From positions 248,001 through 312,000 of the forward strand of contig JANQJK010000016.1 of NCBI GenBank assembly GCA_028281665.1: a DNA stretch of 64,000 nt. The letters run 5' to 3'. Below are positions 29,465 to 38,892 of the stretch, one piece after another. The notes under the pieces are model-generated. The model had not been told where the DNA came from and made no database searches. It saw only the letters and a program-made list of their open reading frames with translations. Numbering within the stretch: the first letter of the stretch is position 1; every line of letters starts with the position of its first letter. A program made the position numbers and the translations under genes. Origin of the DNA: Hyphococcus sp. GTDB lineage: Bacteria > Pseudomonadota > Alphaproteobacteria > Caulobacterales > Parvularculaceae.

Positions 29465-30262
29465 TCAGTCCGGCGGCGCGATTGCAAAGCGCCGTTCATC
29501 GAACAACTGGCCATCGTATTCCGCGGCGCCCTCGTAGCGCAGGGTGAGTTGGCCTGCGCCGAGGGAAAAGAACCCGAGAGGCAATTCGAACAGGCGCATC
29601 TCCGCGTCGGGATAGCCGACCACATTCTCGGCGACCGCGAGGAGCTGGCGGCCCCCATCACCGTCCGGATCGAAAGTCGCGGTCAGCCGCCCGAAAGTTG
29701 AGTGATCTCCCTCAGGGACGATTGCGGTCGACAGGAGCAGGAGGCCGTCGCTGTCCCGCAGCAATTTGGTTTCGGCGATGCTGGCGCGCGCCGAGCCGGG
29801 ACCGCGCAGGATGACGGGGACGGAGACGCCCGCATCGATATCGACCTGAAGCCCGGAGTCCTTTGCCTTTCGCATTAACGATCGGGTCGCCGCCGTTTCG
29901 ATCAGGAGATGAGAACGACGCTCGCCCGTTGGCGGCGTGGCGTCGTCTCTGAGGCTGATGGTAATTTCGATCCGCGCGCCTGGCTCAAGCCTGAAGTGAG
30001 AGGGACGCACCGTAAACCAGGGTGCGGCGCTCAACGCCTGTCGCGTCGCAATATCGGCGTTTTCGTAGCCCAGCGTTGTGGCCGCAAGGTCGATCCAGCC
30101 GGCGCGCCCTTCCAGAATGCGCGGCGTCGGGTTCGAGACCACAAAGCGCGCCTCCCGCCGGTCGGCATCCAGAACCTGGCGCAGCGGGCTGACGGCCATA
30201 TCCGCCGTGGCGGACGAGATCGTCGCGAGGATGGCAAAAAAGCTGAAAAACGCTATTCGCAT
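29465..30262 (-). CDS. PapD-like fimbrial/periplasmic chaperone
   Basis: Signal peptide then MAVSPLRQVLDADRREARFVVSNPTPRILEGRAGWIDL...FRLEPGARIEITISLR; PapD-like immunoglobulin fold pattern. Confidence 0.75.
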   Translation of the reverse strand: MRIAFFSFFAILATISSATADMAVSPLRQVLDADRREARFVVSNPTPRILEGRAGWIDLAATTLGYENADIATRQALSAAPWFTVRPSHFRLEPGARIEITISLRDDATPPTGERRSHLLIETAATRSLMRKAKDSGLQVDIDAGVSVPVILRGPGSARASIAETKLLRDSDGLLLLSTAIVPEGDHSTFGRLTATFDPDGDGGRQLLAVAENVVGYPDAEMRLFELPLGFFSLGAGQLTLRYEGAAEYDGQLFDERRFAIAPPD

Positions 30263-30363
30263 AACCCTCGCCCATTGCAAGAATCGGATCACCATATTCG
30301 TTAACGCGAGACTGGTTTCGGTTAAGTAACCAAACGGCGTTAACTCGGCCCCATAGGAGGGCG

Positions 30364-31230
30364 TTGGCAAAGGGCGCCGCAGTGACACACGTCATCGTTC
30401 TTGGAAATGAAAAGGGCGGATCCGGTAAAACAACCACGGCGATGCACCTCGTTGTGGCCCTCTTGAAGAGTGGTCGGCGCGTCGGCGCAATAGATCTCGA
30501 CCTGCGGCAGCGCAGTCTGACGCGATACTTTGAGAACCGTCGAAAGTTCAGCGAACTCAACGGTAAGGATCTTTGCTTTCCTGTGATTTCGGAGGTTGAG
30601 CCTTGCGCCGTTGACAGCCGCGAGGAGTCGACGCGACGGGAAACGGAGAACTTGGCTACGGCGCTATCGGCGCTTGAAGGGTGCGATTTCGCGGTGATCG
30701 ATTGCCCGGGCGCCGACACGCATCTCTCACGTCTTGCCCATATCCACGCCGACACTATCGTCACACCGCTCAATGATAGCTTCGTCGACTTCGATCTGCT
30801 CGCGCGCATCGATCCCGAAACCGGACGCATTGCCGGGCCAAGCCTTTACAGCGAGATGGTCTGGGATGCGCGCAAGCGCCGCGCGATGACCGGTGTTCCG
30901 GGATCGATCGACTGGGTGGTGCTGCGTAATCGTCTGTCCGCGACCCGGGCCAACAACAAAAAACGCATGGGTGAAGAACTCGAAGATTTGTCGGCACGAA
31001 TTGGCTTCCGGCTGGCGCGCGGGTTCGGCGACCGTGTGATTTACCGCGAGCTGTTTCCGACCGGGCTGACGCTGCTGGATCTCGGCGGCAAGGGCGCGCC
31101 CGTCCGCCTGTCGACCATGAGCCACGTGACCGCGCGCCTTGAGATTCGCTCCCTTGTCGCATCGCTGAACCTGCCCGGTGCCGCTGCCGCCGGTCCGACG
31201 GAGGAAGCGGCGGCCGCAGCGGCCGCATAG
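30364..31230 (+). CDS. mipZ: ParA-family division-plane positioning ATPase MipZ
   Basis: VIVLGNEKGGSGKTTTAMHLVVALL deviant Walker A; DLDLRQRSLTRYFENR; MSHVTARLEIRSL C-terminus. Confidence 0.92.
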   Translation: MAKGAAVTHVIVLGNEKGGSGKTTTAMHLVVALLKSGRRVGAIDLDLRQRSLTRYFENRRKFSELNGKDLCFPVISEVEPCAVDSREESTRRETENLATALSALEGCDFAVIDCPGADTHLSRLAHIHADTIVTPLNDSFVDFDLLARIDPETGRIAGPSLYSEMVWDARKRRAMTGVPGSIDWVVLRNRLSATRANNKKRMGEELEDLSARIGFRLARGFGDRVIYRELFPTGLTLLDLGGKGAPVRLSTMSHVTARLEIRSLVASLNLPGAAAAGPTEEAAAAAAA

Positions 31231-31326
31231 TGCGCGCGGATCGGTCGTTCATAATCCTGCCCATCGCTCCGTGTCCGTGCTACGACCGTCATAGATTTTC
31301 TGAACCCGCCCGCGCGTTAGGAACCG

Positions 31327-31818
31327 ATGTCGCTTGGATTTCTCGCCTTGTTGTTGGCCGGCGTCGGCGCCGGATGGCTCCTGTGGCGGCTCGCGCGCAG
31401 CCAGGCCGGCGGGCGGTCTGAGGGCGGCGCGCGCAATGTCACCATGCTGAAAGCGATCGTCTGGTTCGGCCTTGCCGCCGTGCTCTTTGCCGCAAAGCTC
31501 TGGCCGCTCGCCTTCATGGTGTTGATTGCGGCCGGCGGCGTCAGCGCCATCGAGATGTGGCGCGACCGCGCGGTGAAGGAAGACGAGGCGGCAAACGCGG
31601 TTTCGAAGCCGCCCTCGCGTATCATGGATCTTGCCGAGGCGGCGAGCGTTCTCGGTGTCGCCGAAAACGCGAACGCCGCCGACATCCGCGCCGCGCACAA
31701 GAAACTGATCGCGCAAACCCATCCCGACAAAGGCGGCACGGACTATCTCGCCGCGAAGATCAACGAAGCGCGGGACGTGATGCTGCGTGGTCAGCCTGCC
31801 TTGGATTCAGATGAATAA
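31327..31818 (+). CDS. Membrane-anchored DnaJ-domain protein (C-terminal J domain)
   Basis: N-terminal TM segments; C-terminal ASVLGVAENANAADIRAAHKKLIAQTHPDKGG with HPD motif. Confidence 0.88.
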   Translation: MSLGFLALLLAGVGAGWLLWRLARSQAGGRSEGGARNVTMLKAIVWFGLAAVLFAAKLWPLAFMVLIAAGGVSAIEMWRDRAVKEDEAANAVSKPPSRIMDLAEAASVLGVAENANAADIRAAHKKLIAQTHPDKGGTDYLAAKINEARDVMLRGQPALDSDE

Positions 31819-32545
31819 TCACATAGCCGACGATATCTACGACCCTGCGTTCGTCAAGGAAGTGTTTGACCGGTGTTCCGAAAAATACATTGCATTCAGT
31901 TATGTTTGCTCGATGGGGTTCACTGAGCGGTGGCGCAAGCAATGCGTTGCGTCATTGCCCCAGCCAAACAAGAATCTTACCCAAGGTTATGACCTGATGG
32001 CTGGCGCCGGAGAAGTATGGCCCCATCTGCTCCGGCGACATCCAGAAATCCGAAGAATTACGGCGGTCGATATTTCATCGGGAATGCATCAGCAAGCGTT
32101 AAAGAGGCTTCACAGGCACCGCGCGCACAAAATCGACTTCATTGAGGACGACGTGTTTGCGAACGGTCTTCCGCCAGAAAGCGCCGACTTCGTTGTGTCG
32201 ACTTTTGGACTAAAAACGTTCAACGATGAGCAACATCGAAAACTGGCGGAGCTGATTGCACGCGTTCTGAAGCCAGGCGGCGTATTTTCGCTGATCGAAG
32301 CGTCGGATCCAACAGGCTGGATGTTCAGGCCAGTCTATCGTTTTCATCTTATGCGCGTCTTGCCGGCGGTCGAACGTCTTTTTCTGAACGGAGCGCAGGA
32401 CTTTGCGATGATCGGCCAATACAGTACGAAATTCGGGGATGCGAAGCGCTTTGGAGAATACCTCGCCAGTTGTGATCTTGAATCGGAATTCCGGCAATAC
32501 TTCTTTGGCTGTGCGACCGGTGTCGTCGGGCGTAAACCGGTCTAA
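31811..32545 (+). CDS. Class I SAM-dependent methyltransferase (UbiE-like)
   Basis: YDLMAGAGEVWPHLLRRHPEIRRITAVDISSGMHQQA...ADFVVSTFGLKTFND...LARVLKPGGVFSLIEAS; overlaps the DnaJ stop. Confidence 0.82.
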   Translation: MNNHIADDIYDPAFVKEVFDRCSEKYIAFSYVCSMGFTERWRKQCVASLPQPNKNLTQGYDLMAGAGEVWPHLLRRHPEIRRITAVDISSGMHQQALKRLHRHRAHKIDFIEDDVFANGLPPESADFVVSTFGLKTFNDEQHRKLAELIARVLKPGGVFSLIEASDPTGWMFRPVYRFHLMRVLPAVERLFLNGAQDFAMIGQYSTKFGDAKRFGEYLASCDLESEFRQYFFGCATGVVGRKPV

Positions 32546-33246
32546 GAAAACAACTCCTCCAGAAAATTCGTCATGGCCTGCCATGACCGCCGGTCCGCAT
32601 CGGCGTTGTAGACCGTTCCGAAATCCGGATCGTTGGCGGCGGGGTTGGTGAAGGAATGCATGGTCCCGCCATAGGCGTGGAGTTGCCAGTCGGCGTTCGC
32701 CTTGTTCATTTCCGCGCCGAACGCTTCGACATCCGACGGCGGCGCCATAGGATCGTCCCAGCCATGAAGCGCGAGCACTTTTGCGTTGATATTGTCTTTT
32801 GTGTTGCCGGGCGCCCCGAGCAGGCCGTGGAAACTGGCGACGCCGGCGACGTCGCCGCCGGCGCGCGCAATATCCAGGACGCACAGGCCGCCGAAACAAA
32901 AACCGATTGCGGCGAGCTTCGATCCGTCGACCTCCGGCAAATCCTTCGCCATGGCGATGTTATCGAGAAGCCGTTTCTGAAGCAGCGGTCGGTCTGACGC
33001 CAGGGGCGTCATCAACGCTTCATTCTCTTCGTTCGATGTTCCAAGGACGCCCTTGCCGTAAAGATCGCAGGCAATCCCCGTATAACCGAGACCCGCGAGC
33101 GCGGTCGCCTTGTTGTTTTCAAAGTCGGACCTGCCGGCCCATGCGTGAAAGACGAGAACGCCCGGCGCGGGCTTGCCGCTGCTGGCGACGAACGCTTCGT
33201 AGGTCTTGCCCTCGATGTCGTAGTCATGGGCGCGTGTTTCAGTCAT
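32542..33246 (-). CDS. Dienelactone hydrolase family protein
   Basis: PGVLVFHAWAGRSDFENNKA, AAIGFCFGGLCVLDIAR, LALHGWDDPMAPPSD. Confidence 0.9.
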   Translation of the reverse strand: MTETRAHDYDIEGKTYEAFVASSGKPAPGVLVFHAWAGRSDFENNKATALAGLGYTGIACDLYGKGVLGTSNEENEALMTPLASDRPLLQKRLLDNIAMAKDLPEVDGSKLAAIGFCFGGLCVLDIARAGGDVAGVASFHGLLGAPGNTKDNINAKVLALHGWDDPMAPPSDVEAFGAEMNKANADWQLHAYGGTMHSFTNPAANDPDFGTVYNADADRRSWQAMTNFLEELFS

Positions 33247-33298
33247 GGGAACTCTCTCTCCTTGCCTCAAGATGAGCGGAAATTTGTGCAGACAGGCG

Positions 33299-34720
33299 TC
33301 AGCTTTCAAGGGCGCCGATGCGGCTGATTTTCAGCGTATTGGTTTTGCCGGGGCGCCCGAACGGATAGCCCGCGAGGATGATGATGCGGTCGCCGTCCTG
33401 GCCCCCATGATCGACGGCCAGTCGGTCTGCTTTTTCGATCATCTCGTGGAAGTGCGAGATGTCTTCCGTGACGACGGGCATGACGCCCCAATAAAGCGAG
33501 AGGTTGCGCGCGACCCTTGCGTCCGGGGTCGCAGCGATGACCGGGCAGTGAGGTCGGTCGCGGGACAGGCGCCGGGCGGTCGATCCTGTTTTCGTGTAGG
33601 CGACGGCGTACCGGCAATGGAGTACCTCCGCGATGCGCCGGGCCGACAGGGTCATGGCGTCGGCGGTGGTGTAATCCTCGTCGTCGCGCCGGTCGCTCTT
33701 GTAGCTGCCGGACTCATCGTCCTTTTCCGTGGCGATGATAATCCGGTCCATGATGGCGACGGCGGTGGGCGGGTGTCGGCCGACGGCGGTTTCGGCGGAC
33801 AGCATCACCGCGTCCGCGCCCTGGTAGACCGCGGTGGAAACGTCCGACGCCTCGGCGCGGGTCGGCGCAATCGACTCCACCATGGATTCCAGCATGTGGG
33901 TCGCGACGATCACCGGTTTGCCGGCGCGTCGGCATGCGCGGATGATCCGGCGCTGGATCAGCGGCACGTCCTCCGGCGCGCACTCGACGCCGAGATCGCC
34001 GCGGGCGACCATAATGGCGTCCGCTCTTTCGATGATTTCGTCGAGGAAATCGACGGCCTGCGGTTTTTCGATCTTTGCGATGACGCCGGCGCGCCCGTTG
34101 ATCAGCGCCTTCGCCTCGTCGACGTCCTCAGGCTTCTGGACGAAGGACAACGCGACGTAATCGACGCCGAGGCCAAGGGCGAATTCGAGGTCTTCGCGAT
34201 CCTTTTCGGTGAGCGCGGAGATGGGCAGGGCGCGGCCCGGCACGTTGATGCCCTTGCGGTCTTTCAACTCGCCCGGCGTGTCGGCCTTGACGGAAATGTC
34301 GTCGCCATGACGCGCCGACACCGTGACCTGTAGCTTTCCATCGTCGAGTTTAAGGATGTCGCCGGGCTCAAGAATATCGAGCAACTCCTTGTGCGGGATG
34401 GGAATAACGTCCGGTTCCTTTGTCTCCGCCGCATGAACGATTTTGTAGTCGGCGCCGTATTTCAGCGTAATCTGTCCGCCCTCGAACGCGCCGGTGCGGA
34501 TTTTCGGGCCCTGTAGATCCGCAAAGACTGCGAGCGGCGTTCCCGTCTCCTTTTCGATGCGCCGGATCGCTTCCGACACCAGCGCCAGCTTCTCGTGCTG
34601 GCCGTGGCTCATATTGAGGCGAAAGATATCGACGCCGGCGTCGTGGATAAGGCGGAGCATGGAGGGCGAGGAACTCGCCGGCCCGATGGTCGCCACGATC
34701 TTTGCCAGCCGTTTGCGCAT
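33299..34720 (-). CDS. pyk: Pyruvate kinase
   Basis: RLAKIVATIGPASSSPSMLRLIHDAGVDIFRLNMSHG, DAIMVARGDLGVECAPEDVPLIQRRIIRACR. Confidence 0.97.
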   Translation of the reverse strand: MRKRLAKIVATIGPASSSPSMLRLIHDAGVDIFRLNMSHGQHEKLALVSEAIRRIEKETGTPLAVFADLQGPKIRTGAFEGGQITLKYGADYKIVHAAETKEPDVIPIPHKELLDILEPGDILKLDDGKLQVTVSARHGDDISVKADTPGELKDRKGINVPGRALPISALTEKDREDLEFALGLGVDYVALSFVQKPEDVDEAKALINGRAGVIAKIEKPQAVDFLDEIIERADAIMVARGDLGVECAPEDVPLIQRRIIRACRRAGKPVIVATHMLESMVESIAPTRAEASDVSTAVYQGADAVMLSAETAVGRHPPTAVAIMDRIIIATEKDDESGSYKSDRRDDEDYTTADAMTLSARRIAEVLHCRYAVAYTKTGSTARRLSRDRPHCPVIAATPDARVARNLSLYWGVMPVVTEDISHFHEMIEKADRLAVDHGGQDGDRIIILAGYPFGRPGKTNTLKISRIGALES

Positions 34721-35031
34721 CCGGGGACGATATGGCTGTTTCGCCCCGTATGAAAGCGGCGGCCTTGCCCTTTTTCGGCGCGGCGGCAGGCGATGAGAAA
34801 TCTGCGTGTATTTCCATGGCGCCAGTTTAGGGCGCCTGTGGAGGGCGCCGAAAAATTCCGCTCGCCGGCGCCCTCGGTCATAGCGAAAAACCGCTGAACC
34901 GCCCGCCGGCGCTCAAAACGCCCGTTGATAAGTTTTGTGGTTTGTAACGTGCGGCGTGACAATGGGTGGTATCGACGATCCGGAAAATTCGGTGCTCCGA
35001 GCCCGCCGACCCGGCATTGCTGCGCGCCGCC

Positions 35032-35487
35032 TCAGCGTTGTTCCTCGTCCAGCGTCAGGCCGCCGCGCCGCATGATCAGGCGGATTGCGATGTAGAGCAC
35101 GAGGCCGACCGGGCCGAACATCAGGGTAAAGAACAAGCACGGGACGACCAGAAGGTGCGGAATTCGCCGCGCCTGGGCGTCTCGCCCGATCCATGCGCCG
35201 ACGAACAGGTCGAAAGCGAGGTAATGGGTCCAGCCCGTCAAAACGCCGACGGGACTGGAAAACAGCGCCGAGACGCCGCTTATGCTGGTCATGCTGGCGT
35301 TCTCAGCGCCTGCGCTGAAAAAAATCGCCGCAATAAGAAACGCCGCGTATATTCCGCCATAGACAAGCGGGTACAGGAAACTGTGGACCCCGCGCCGCGT
35401 GACGCTCCAGCGCGGCGCCAGCGCCAGCAACGCCCATGCGGGCATGACGCCCAGATTGATCGCCGTGTAGAGCGTCTCGTAGTTCAC
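35032..35487 (-). CDS. ABA4-like (DUF4281) family membrane protein
   Basis: Multi-TM; GVLTGWTHYLAFDLFVGAWIGRDAQARRIPHLLVVPCLFFTLMFGPVGLVLY. Confidence 0.85.
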   Translation of the reverse strand: MNYETLYTAINLGVMPAWALLALAPRWSVTRRGVHSFLYPLVYGGIYAAFLIAAIFFSAGAENASMTSISGVSALFSSPVGVLTGWTHYLAFDLFVGAWIGRDAQARRIPHLLVVPCLFFTLMFGPVGLVLYIAIRLIMRRGGLTLDEEQR

Positions 35488-35492
35488 AGCGT

Positions 35493-36455
35493 TCAGCCGC
35501 AGATGGCGGCCTTTGCGGCGAGATACTCCTTTTCGAGCCGGTCGACATATTCGGCCGTGGTCATGCGCTTCTTGATCGCGCCGATGCCCTGACCGCAGCC
35601 CCAGATATCTTTCCAGGCTTTCTTGTCGGTATTGCCGCCGGAGCCGAAATTCATTTTCGACGGATCGCTCTCTGGCAGGTTTTCCGGATCGAGGCCGGCC
35701 GCCTTGATCGACGGAATGAGATAATTGCCGTGCACGCCGGTGAATAAGTTCGTATAAAGAATATCTTCGGCTCTGTAGTCGACAATCGCCTGTTTGTAGC
35801 CTTCCGCGGCGTTCGCTTCCTCGACGGAAATAAACGCCGAACCGATATAGCCGAAATCCGCGCCCATGGCTTCGGCGGCGAGAACGGCGCGGCCGGTGGC
35901 GATGGAGCCGGAAAGCGCGATCGGCCCGTCAAACCATTCGCGGATTTCCTGCACCAGCGCGAAAGGCGAGGTGACGCCCGCATGGCCGCCGGCGCCCGCC
36001 GCAACGGGGATCAGACCGTCGGCGCCCTTCGAAATCGCCTTCTTTGCAAAAAAGTCGTTGATAACGTCGTGCAGCACGATCCCGCCATAGGAGTGCACCG
36101 CCTCATACACGTCTTCGCGCGCGCCGAGGGAGCAGATCACGATGGGAACCTCATGCTTCACGCAAGCCTCAAGGTCGTGCATCAGCCGGTCGTTGGAGCG
36201 ATGAACGATCTGGTTGACGGCGTAGGGCGCGGACGGCCGGTCGGGGTTTTCGTCGTCATGCCGGGCGAGCGCTTCCTTGATCTCCACGAGCCAGCCGTCG
36301 AGCGCTTCGGCGGGCCTGGCGTTGAGAGACGGAAACGAGCCGACGATCCCGGCCTTGCACTGGGCGATTACGAGTTTGGGGTTGGAAACGATAAACATCG
36401 GCGAGCCAATGACCGGCAGGCGCAGACGCGATTTGATCTCGGCGATGGCGGGCAT
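35493..36455 (-). CDS. Nitronate monooxygenase family protein
   Basis: [71 protein letters not shown]. Confidence 0.92.
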   Translation of the reverse strand: MPAIAEIKSRLRLPVIGSPMFIVSNPKLVIAQCKAGIVGSFPSLNARPAEALDGWLVEIKEALARHDDENPDRPSAPYAVNQIVHRSNDRLMHDLEACVKHEVPIVICSLGAREDVYEAVHSYGGIVLHDVINDFFAKKAISKGADGLIPVAAGAGGHAGVTSPFALVQEIREWFDGPIALSGSIATGRAVLAAEAMGADFGYIGSAFISVEEANAAEGYKQAIVDYRAEDILYTNLFTGVHGNYLIPSIKAAGLDPENLPESDPSKMNFGSGGNTDKKAWKDIWGCGQGIGAIKKRMTTAEYVDRLEKEYLAAKAAICG

Positions 36456-36588
36456 GGGCGGTTCCTTTCACGCTGGGCGCTCGCGAAGCTACGGCGTCCG
36501 CCGCCGGGCGCAACTTGAAATTGCAGTCCATTTTGCCGCGGCGCGCGTAATCAGCCATAATCGCAAAAACGCAGGGAGAATAAGGGAT

Positions 36589-38136
36589 ATGGCGGAATCC
36601 GAGATCCTGACGCCGGCGCTGATCGGCGATCTGGTGGAAGAGCAGGCGGCGCGTGCGCCTGAAAAAATCGGACTGGTCTTTGAGGGACGTGAATTCACCT
36701 ATGCGGAGATGAACGAGCGCGCCAACAAAGCGGCGGCGGCGCTACGGCATCTGGGGGTCAGCCGGGGGGACCGGGTCGCCTGGCTCGCACGCAACGTTGC
36801 TGTGTTCTGGGACGCCTTGTTCGGCGCGGCGAAAATCGGCGCCGTGATGACGCCGATCAACTGGCGCCTTGCGCCGGCGGAGATCGCGCAGATCCTTGAA
36901 GATTCCAAGGCGACGATTTTTGTCGGCGAGAAGGATTTCATCGATCCGTTAAACGCCATCGGCGCCGCGACGCCGGAGACGACGTTGACGCTCGAAACCG
37001 GCGCGGGATCATTCGATGCGCTGGTCGACGAACAGAACGCGGTGGCGCCGGCGCATAAGCCGTCGCTCGATGACGCGTTTATTCAACTCTACACCAGCGG
37101 CACGACGGGTCTGCCGAAAGGCGTCGTCCTCTCCAACCGCGCCTACAAAATGAATGGCGAACTCGGCGCCGAGCAACGAATACTGGCGCCGAAGAGCGCC
37201 GATGAAGTGGCGCTCCACGCGCTGCCGCATTTTCACGTCGCCGGCGTCAATTTCGGGCTGATGGCGATGGCGCGGTCTATGCCGATCCTGCAATTGCGTC
37301 AGTTCGATCCCGTGGGAATCGTCGAGGCCGCGAAAGGCGCCGCGCCGCTCAATTCGTTTCTCGTGCCCGCGATGATCATGATGATCCTCGAAGCGGCGAA
37401 ACAGATGCAAACGCCCCTCGGCAAATTCGCCAATGTTTCTTACGGCGCCGCGCCGATGCCGGAGGCGTTGCTCGATGCGGCGATGGCGGCGATGCCCAAC
37501 GCGACCTTCACGCAGTTTTACGGGGCGACCGAGAATTGCGGCGCGGTGACGTTCCTCGCCCATGGCGACCACGCCAGGGGCAAGAAACAGCGCGTCGCCG
37601 CAGGCAGGCCGTGGCCGGGTACCGAAGTTAAAGTCTGCGATCCGGAAAGCGGCGATACGGTCGGCGCCGGCGAAACGGGCGAAGTCTGGATGCGCTCCGG
37701 CGCTGTCATGGACGGCTATTGGGGCCGTGACGACGCTACGGCGGAAGCGCTCGTCGACGGCTGGTACCGCACCGGCGACGCCGGGTATTTCGACGAAAAC
37801 GGCTTTTTGTATGTGTGCGATCGCGTCAAGGACATGATCATTTCCGGCGGCGAAAATATTTACCCGGCGGAAATCGAAAATGCGCTCGCCCAGCACCCCG
37901 CCGTTTTGGAGGCAGCGATTATCGGCGTGCCTGACGAGAAATGGGGCGAGATCGTCAAGGCGTTCATCGTCAAGCGCGCAGGGACGGAACTGTCCGAGGA
38001 CGATGTCATTGCGCATCTCGCCGATCGTATCGCCAAATTCAAACTGCCGCGGGAGGTTTCGTTTATCGGCGCCCTTCCGCGCAATCCGTCAGGCAAGATC
38101 TTGAAAACCGAGTTGCGCAAGGGGCAGGGCGAATAA
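36589..38136 (+). CDS. AMP-binding acyl-CoA synthetase
   Basis: [76 protein letters not shown]. Confidence 0.93.
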   Translation: MAESEILTPALIGDLVEEQAARAPEKIGLVFEGREFTYAEMNERANKAAAALRHLGVSRGDRVAWLARNVAVFWDALFGAAKIGAVMTPINWRLAPAEIAQILEDSKATIFVGEKDFIDPLNAIGAATPETTLTLETGAGSFDALVDEQNAVAPAHKPSLDDAFIQLYTSGTTGLPKGVVLSNRAYKMNGELGAEQRILAPKSADEVALHALPHFHVAGVNFGLMAMARSMPILQLRQFDPVGIVEAAKGAAPLNSFLVPAMIMMILEAAKQMQTPLGKFANVSYGAAPMPEALLDAAMAAMPNATFTQFYGATENCGAVTFLAHGDHARGKKQRVAAGRPWPGTEVKVCDPESGDTVGAGETGEVWMRSGAVMDGYWGRDDATAEALVDGWYRTGDAGYFDENGFLYVCDRVKDMIISGGENIYPAEIENALAQHPAVLEAAIIGVPDEKWGEIVKAFIVKRAGTELSEDDVIAHLADRIAKFKLPREVSFIGALPRNPSGKILKTELRKGQGE

Positions 38137-38137
38137 G

Positions 38138-38665
38138 TCACGCCGTTCCGTCCATGACGGATTGAACCGTATCGTATCCGGATGATTTCAGGGCCGCGTG
38201 CGCAGCATCGCGATATCGGCAGGCGTTGCGGATGTCGCTTTCATATGGATGCGTGAGCAGCCGCCCAACGTAATCGTCGACCAGCTTGTGCTCGCGCGCG
38301 CCGGCGATCATGAGCGCGAGATACCAGTCATAGGGTGCAAGGCCCGCTTTCGGCGTTTGTGCAATATACGTCATGGCGCGCCGCGGCGCCGCACCGTCGT
38401 CAATCTCAAAATCGTCAATGCGGTCGTATCCGGTCTCGGCCCGGTCGAGCACGGGCGCCTCGGTCCGGTCGATCTCGTACAAGACCCCCTGAATGGCCGC
38501 GCGTTGCGACGCGACAAGCGTCGCCTTGCCGGATCCGTCAGCGCCGGGTTTGGCGAAGGCAAGCCTGAATCCACGCGCCACCGCAAGGCCGGCCGGGCGT
38601 GCCGAGGGGCATCGCGCGCGAATGCGCGCTGTCAGGAGATTTGACCCATAGGCGAAGTAAAGCAT
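38138..38665 (-). CDS. Gamma-glutamylcyclotransferase (AIG2-like) family protein
   Basis: MLYFAYGSNLLTARIRARCPSARPAGLAVARGFRLAF...GVLYEIDRTEAPVLDRAE. Confidence 0.88.
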   Translation of the reverse strand: MLYFAYGSNLLTARIRARCPSARPAGLAVARGFRLAFAKPGADGSGKATLVASQRAAIQGVLYEIDRTEAPVLDRAETGYDRIDDFEIDDGAAPRRAMTYIAQTPKAGLAPYDWYLALMIAGAREHKLVDDYVGRLLTHPYESDIRNACRYRDAAHAALKSSGYDTVQSVMDGTA

Positions 38666-38780
38666 TGATCCTAAGTCCTGATTTCACGTTTCGCGGATGC
38701 CTTTCGGGCGCCGGCCCGAATTTGCTACAAAAAAGTCATCCGGCGAGGCGGCGAAAGCGTAACCCTTACGTCTCTCCAAC

Positions 38781-38853
38781 GCATTTCCTATTCTCCCCCC
38801 TGGAAATGCTATGGAACCGCCGCCCGGATGTCCTTCCCTCGGGCGGCGGTTTT
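38781..38853 (+). ncRNA. Candidate intergenic small RNA 3' portion: two tandem hairpins plus T-tract terminator (5' end undetermined)
   Basis: GCATTTCC-tattctcccccct-GGAAATGC then CCGCCGCCCG-gatgtccttccct-CGGGCGGCGG-TTTTGGTTT; both stems perfect, both loops 13 nt and C-rich. Confidence 0.45.
38817..38853 (+). terminator. Rho-independent terminator-like hairpin, + strand polarity
   Basis: Perfect 10-bp GC stem CCGCCGCCCG/CGGGCGGCGG followed by TTTTGGTTT; the annotated flanking genes are both on the - strand. Confidence 0.65.
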
Positions 38854-38892
38854 GGTTTCGAAACATGTCCTGTGGCGCCGGGCGCGATGGCG

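Noticed and set aside
34368-34817. ORF upstream of/overlapping pyk on the - strand
   Set aside because: Most of it lies in an alternative frame of pyk; no domain motif and no RBS.
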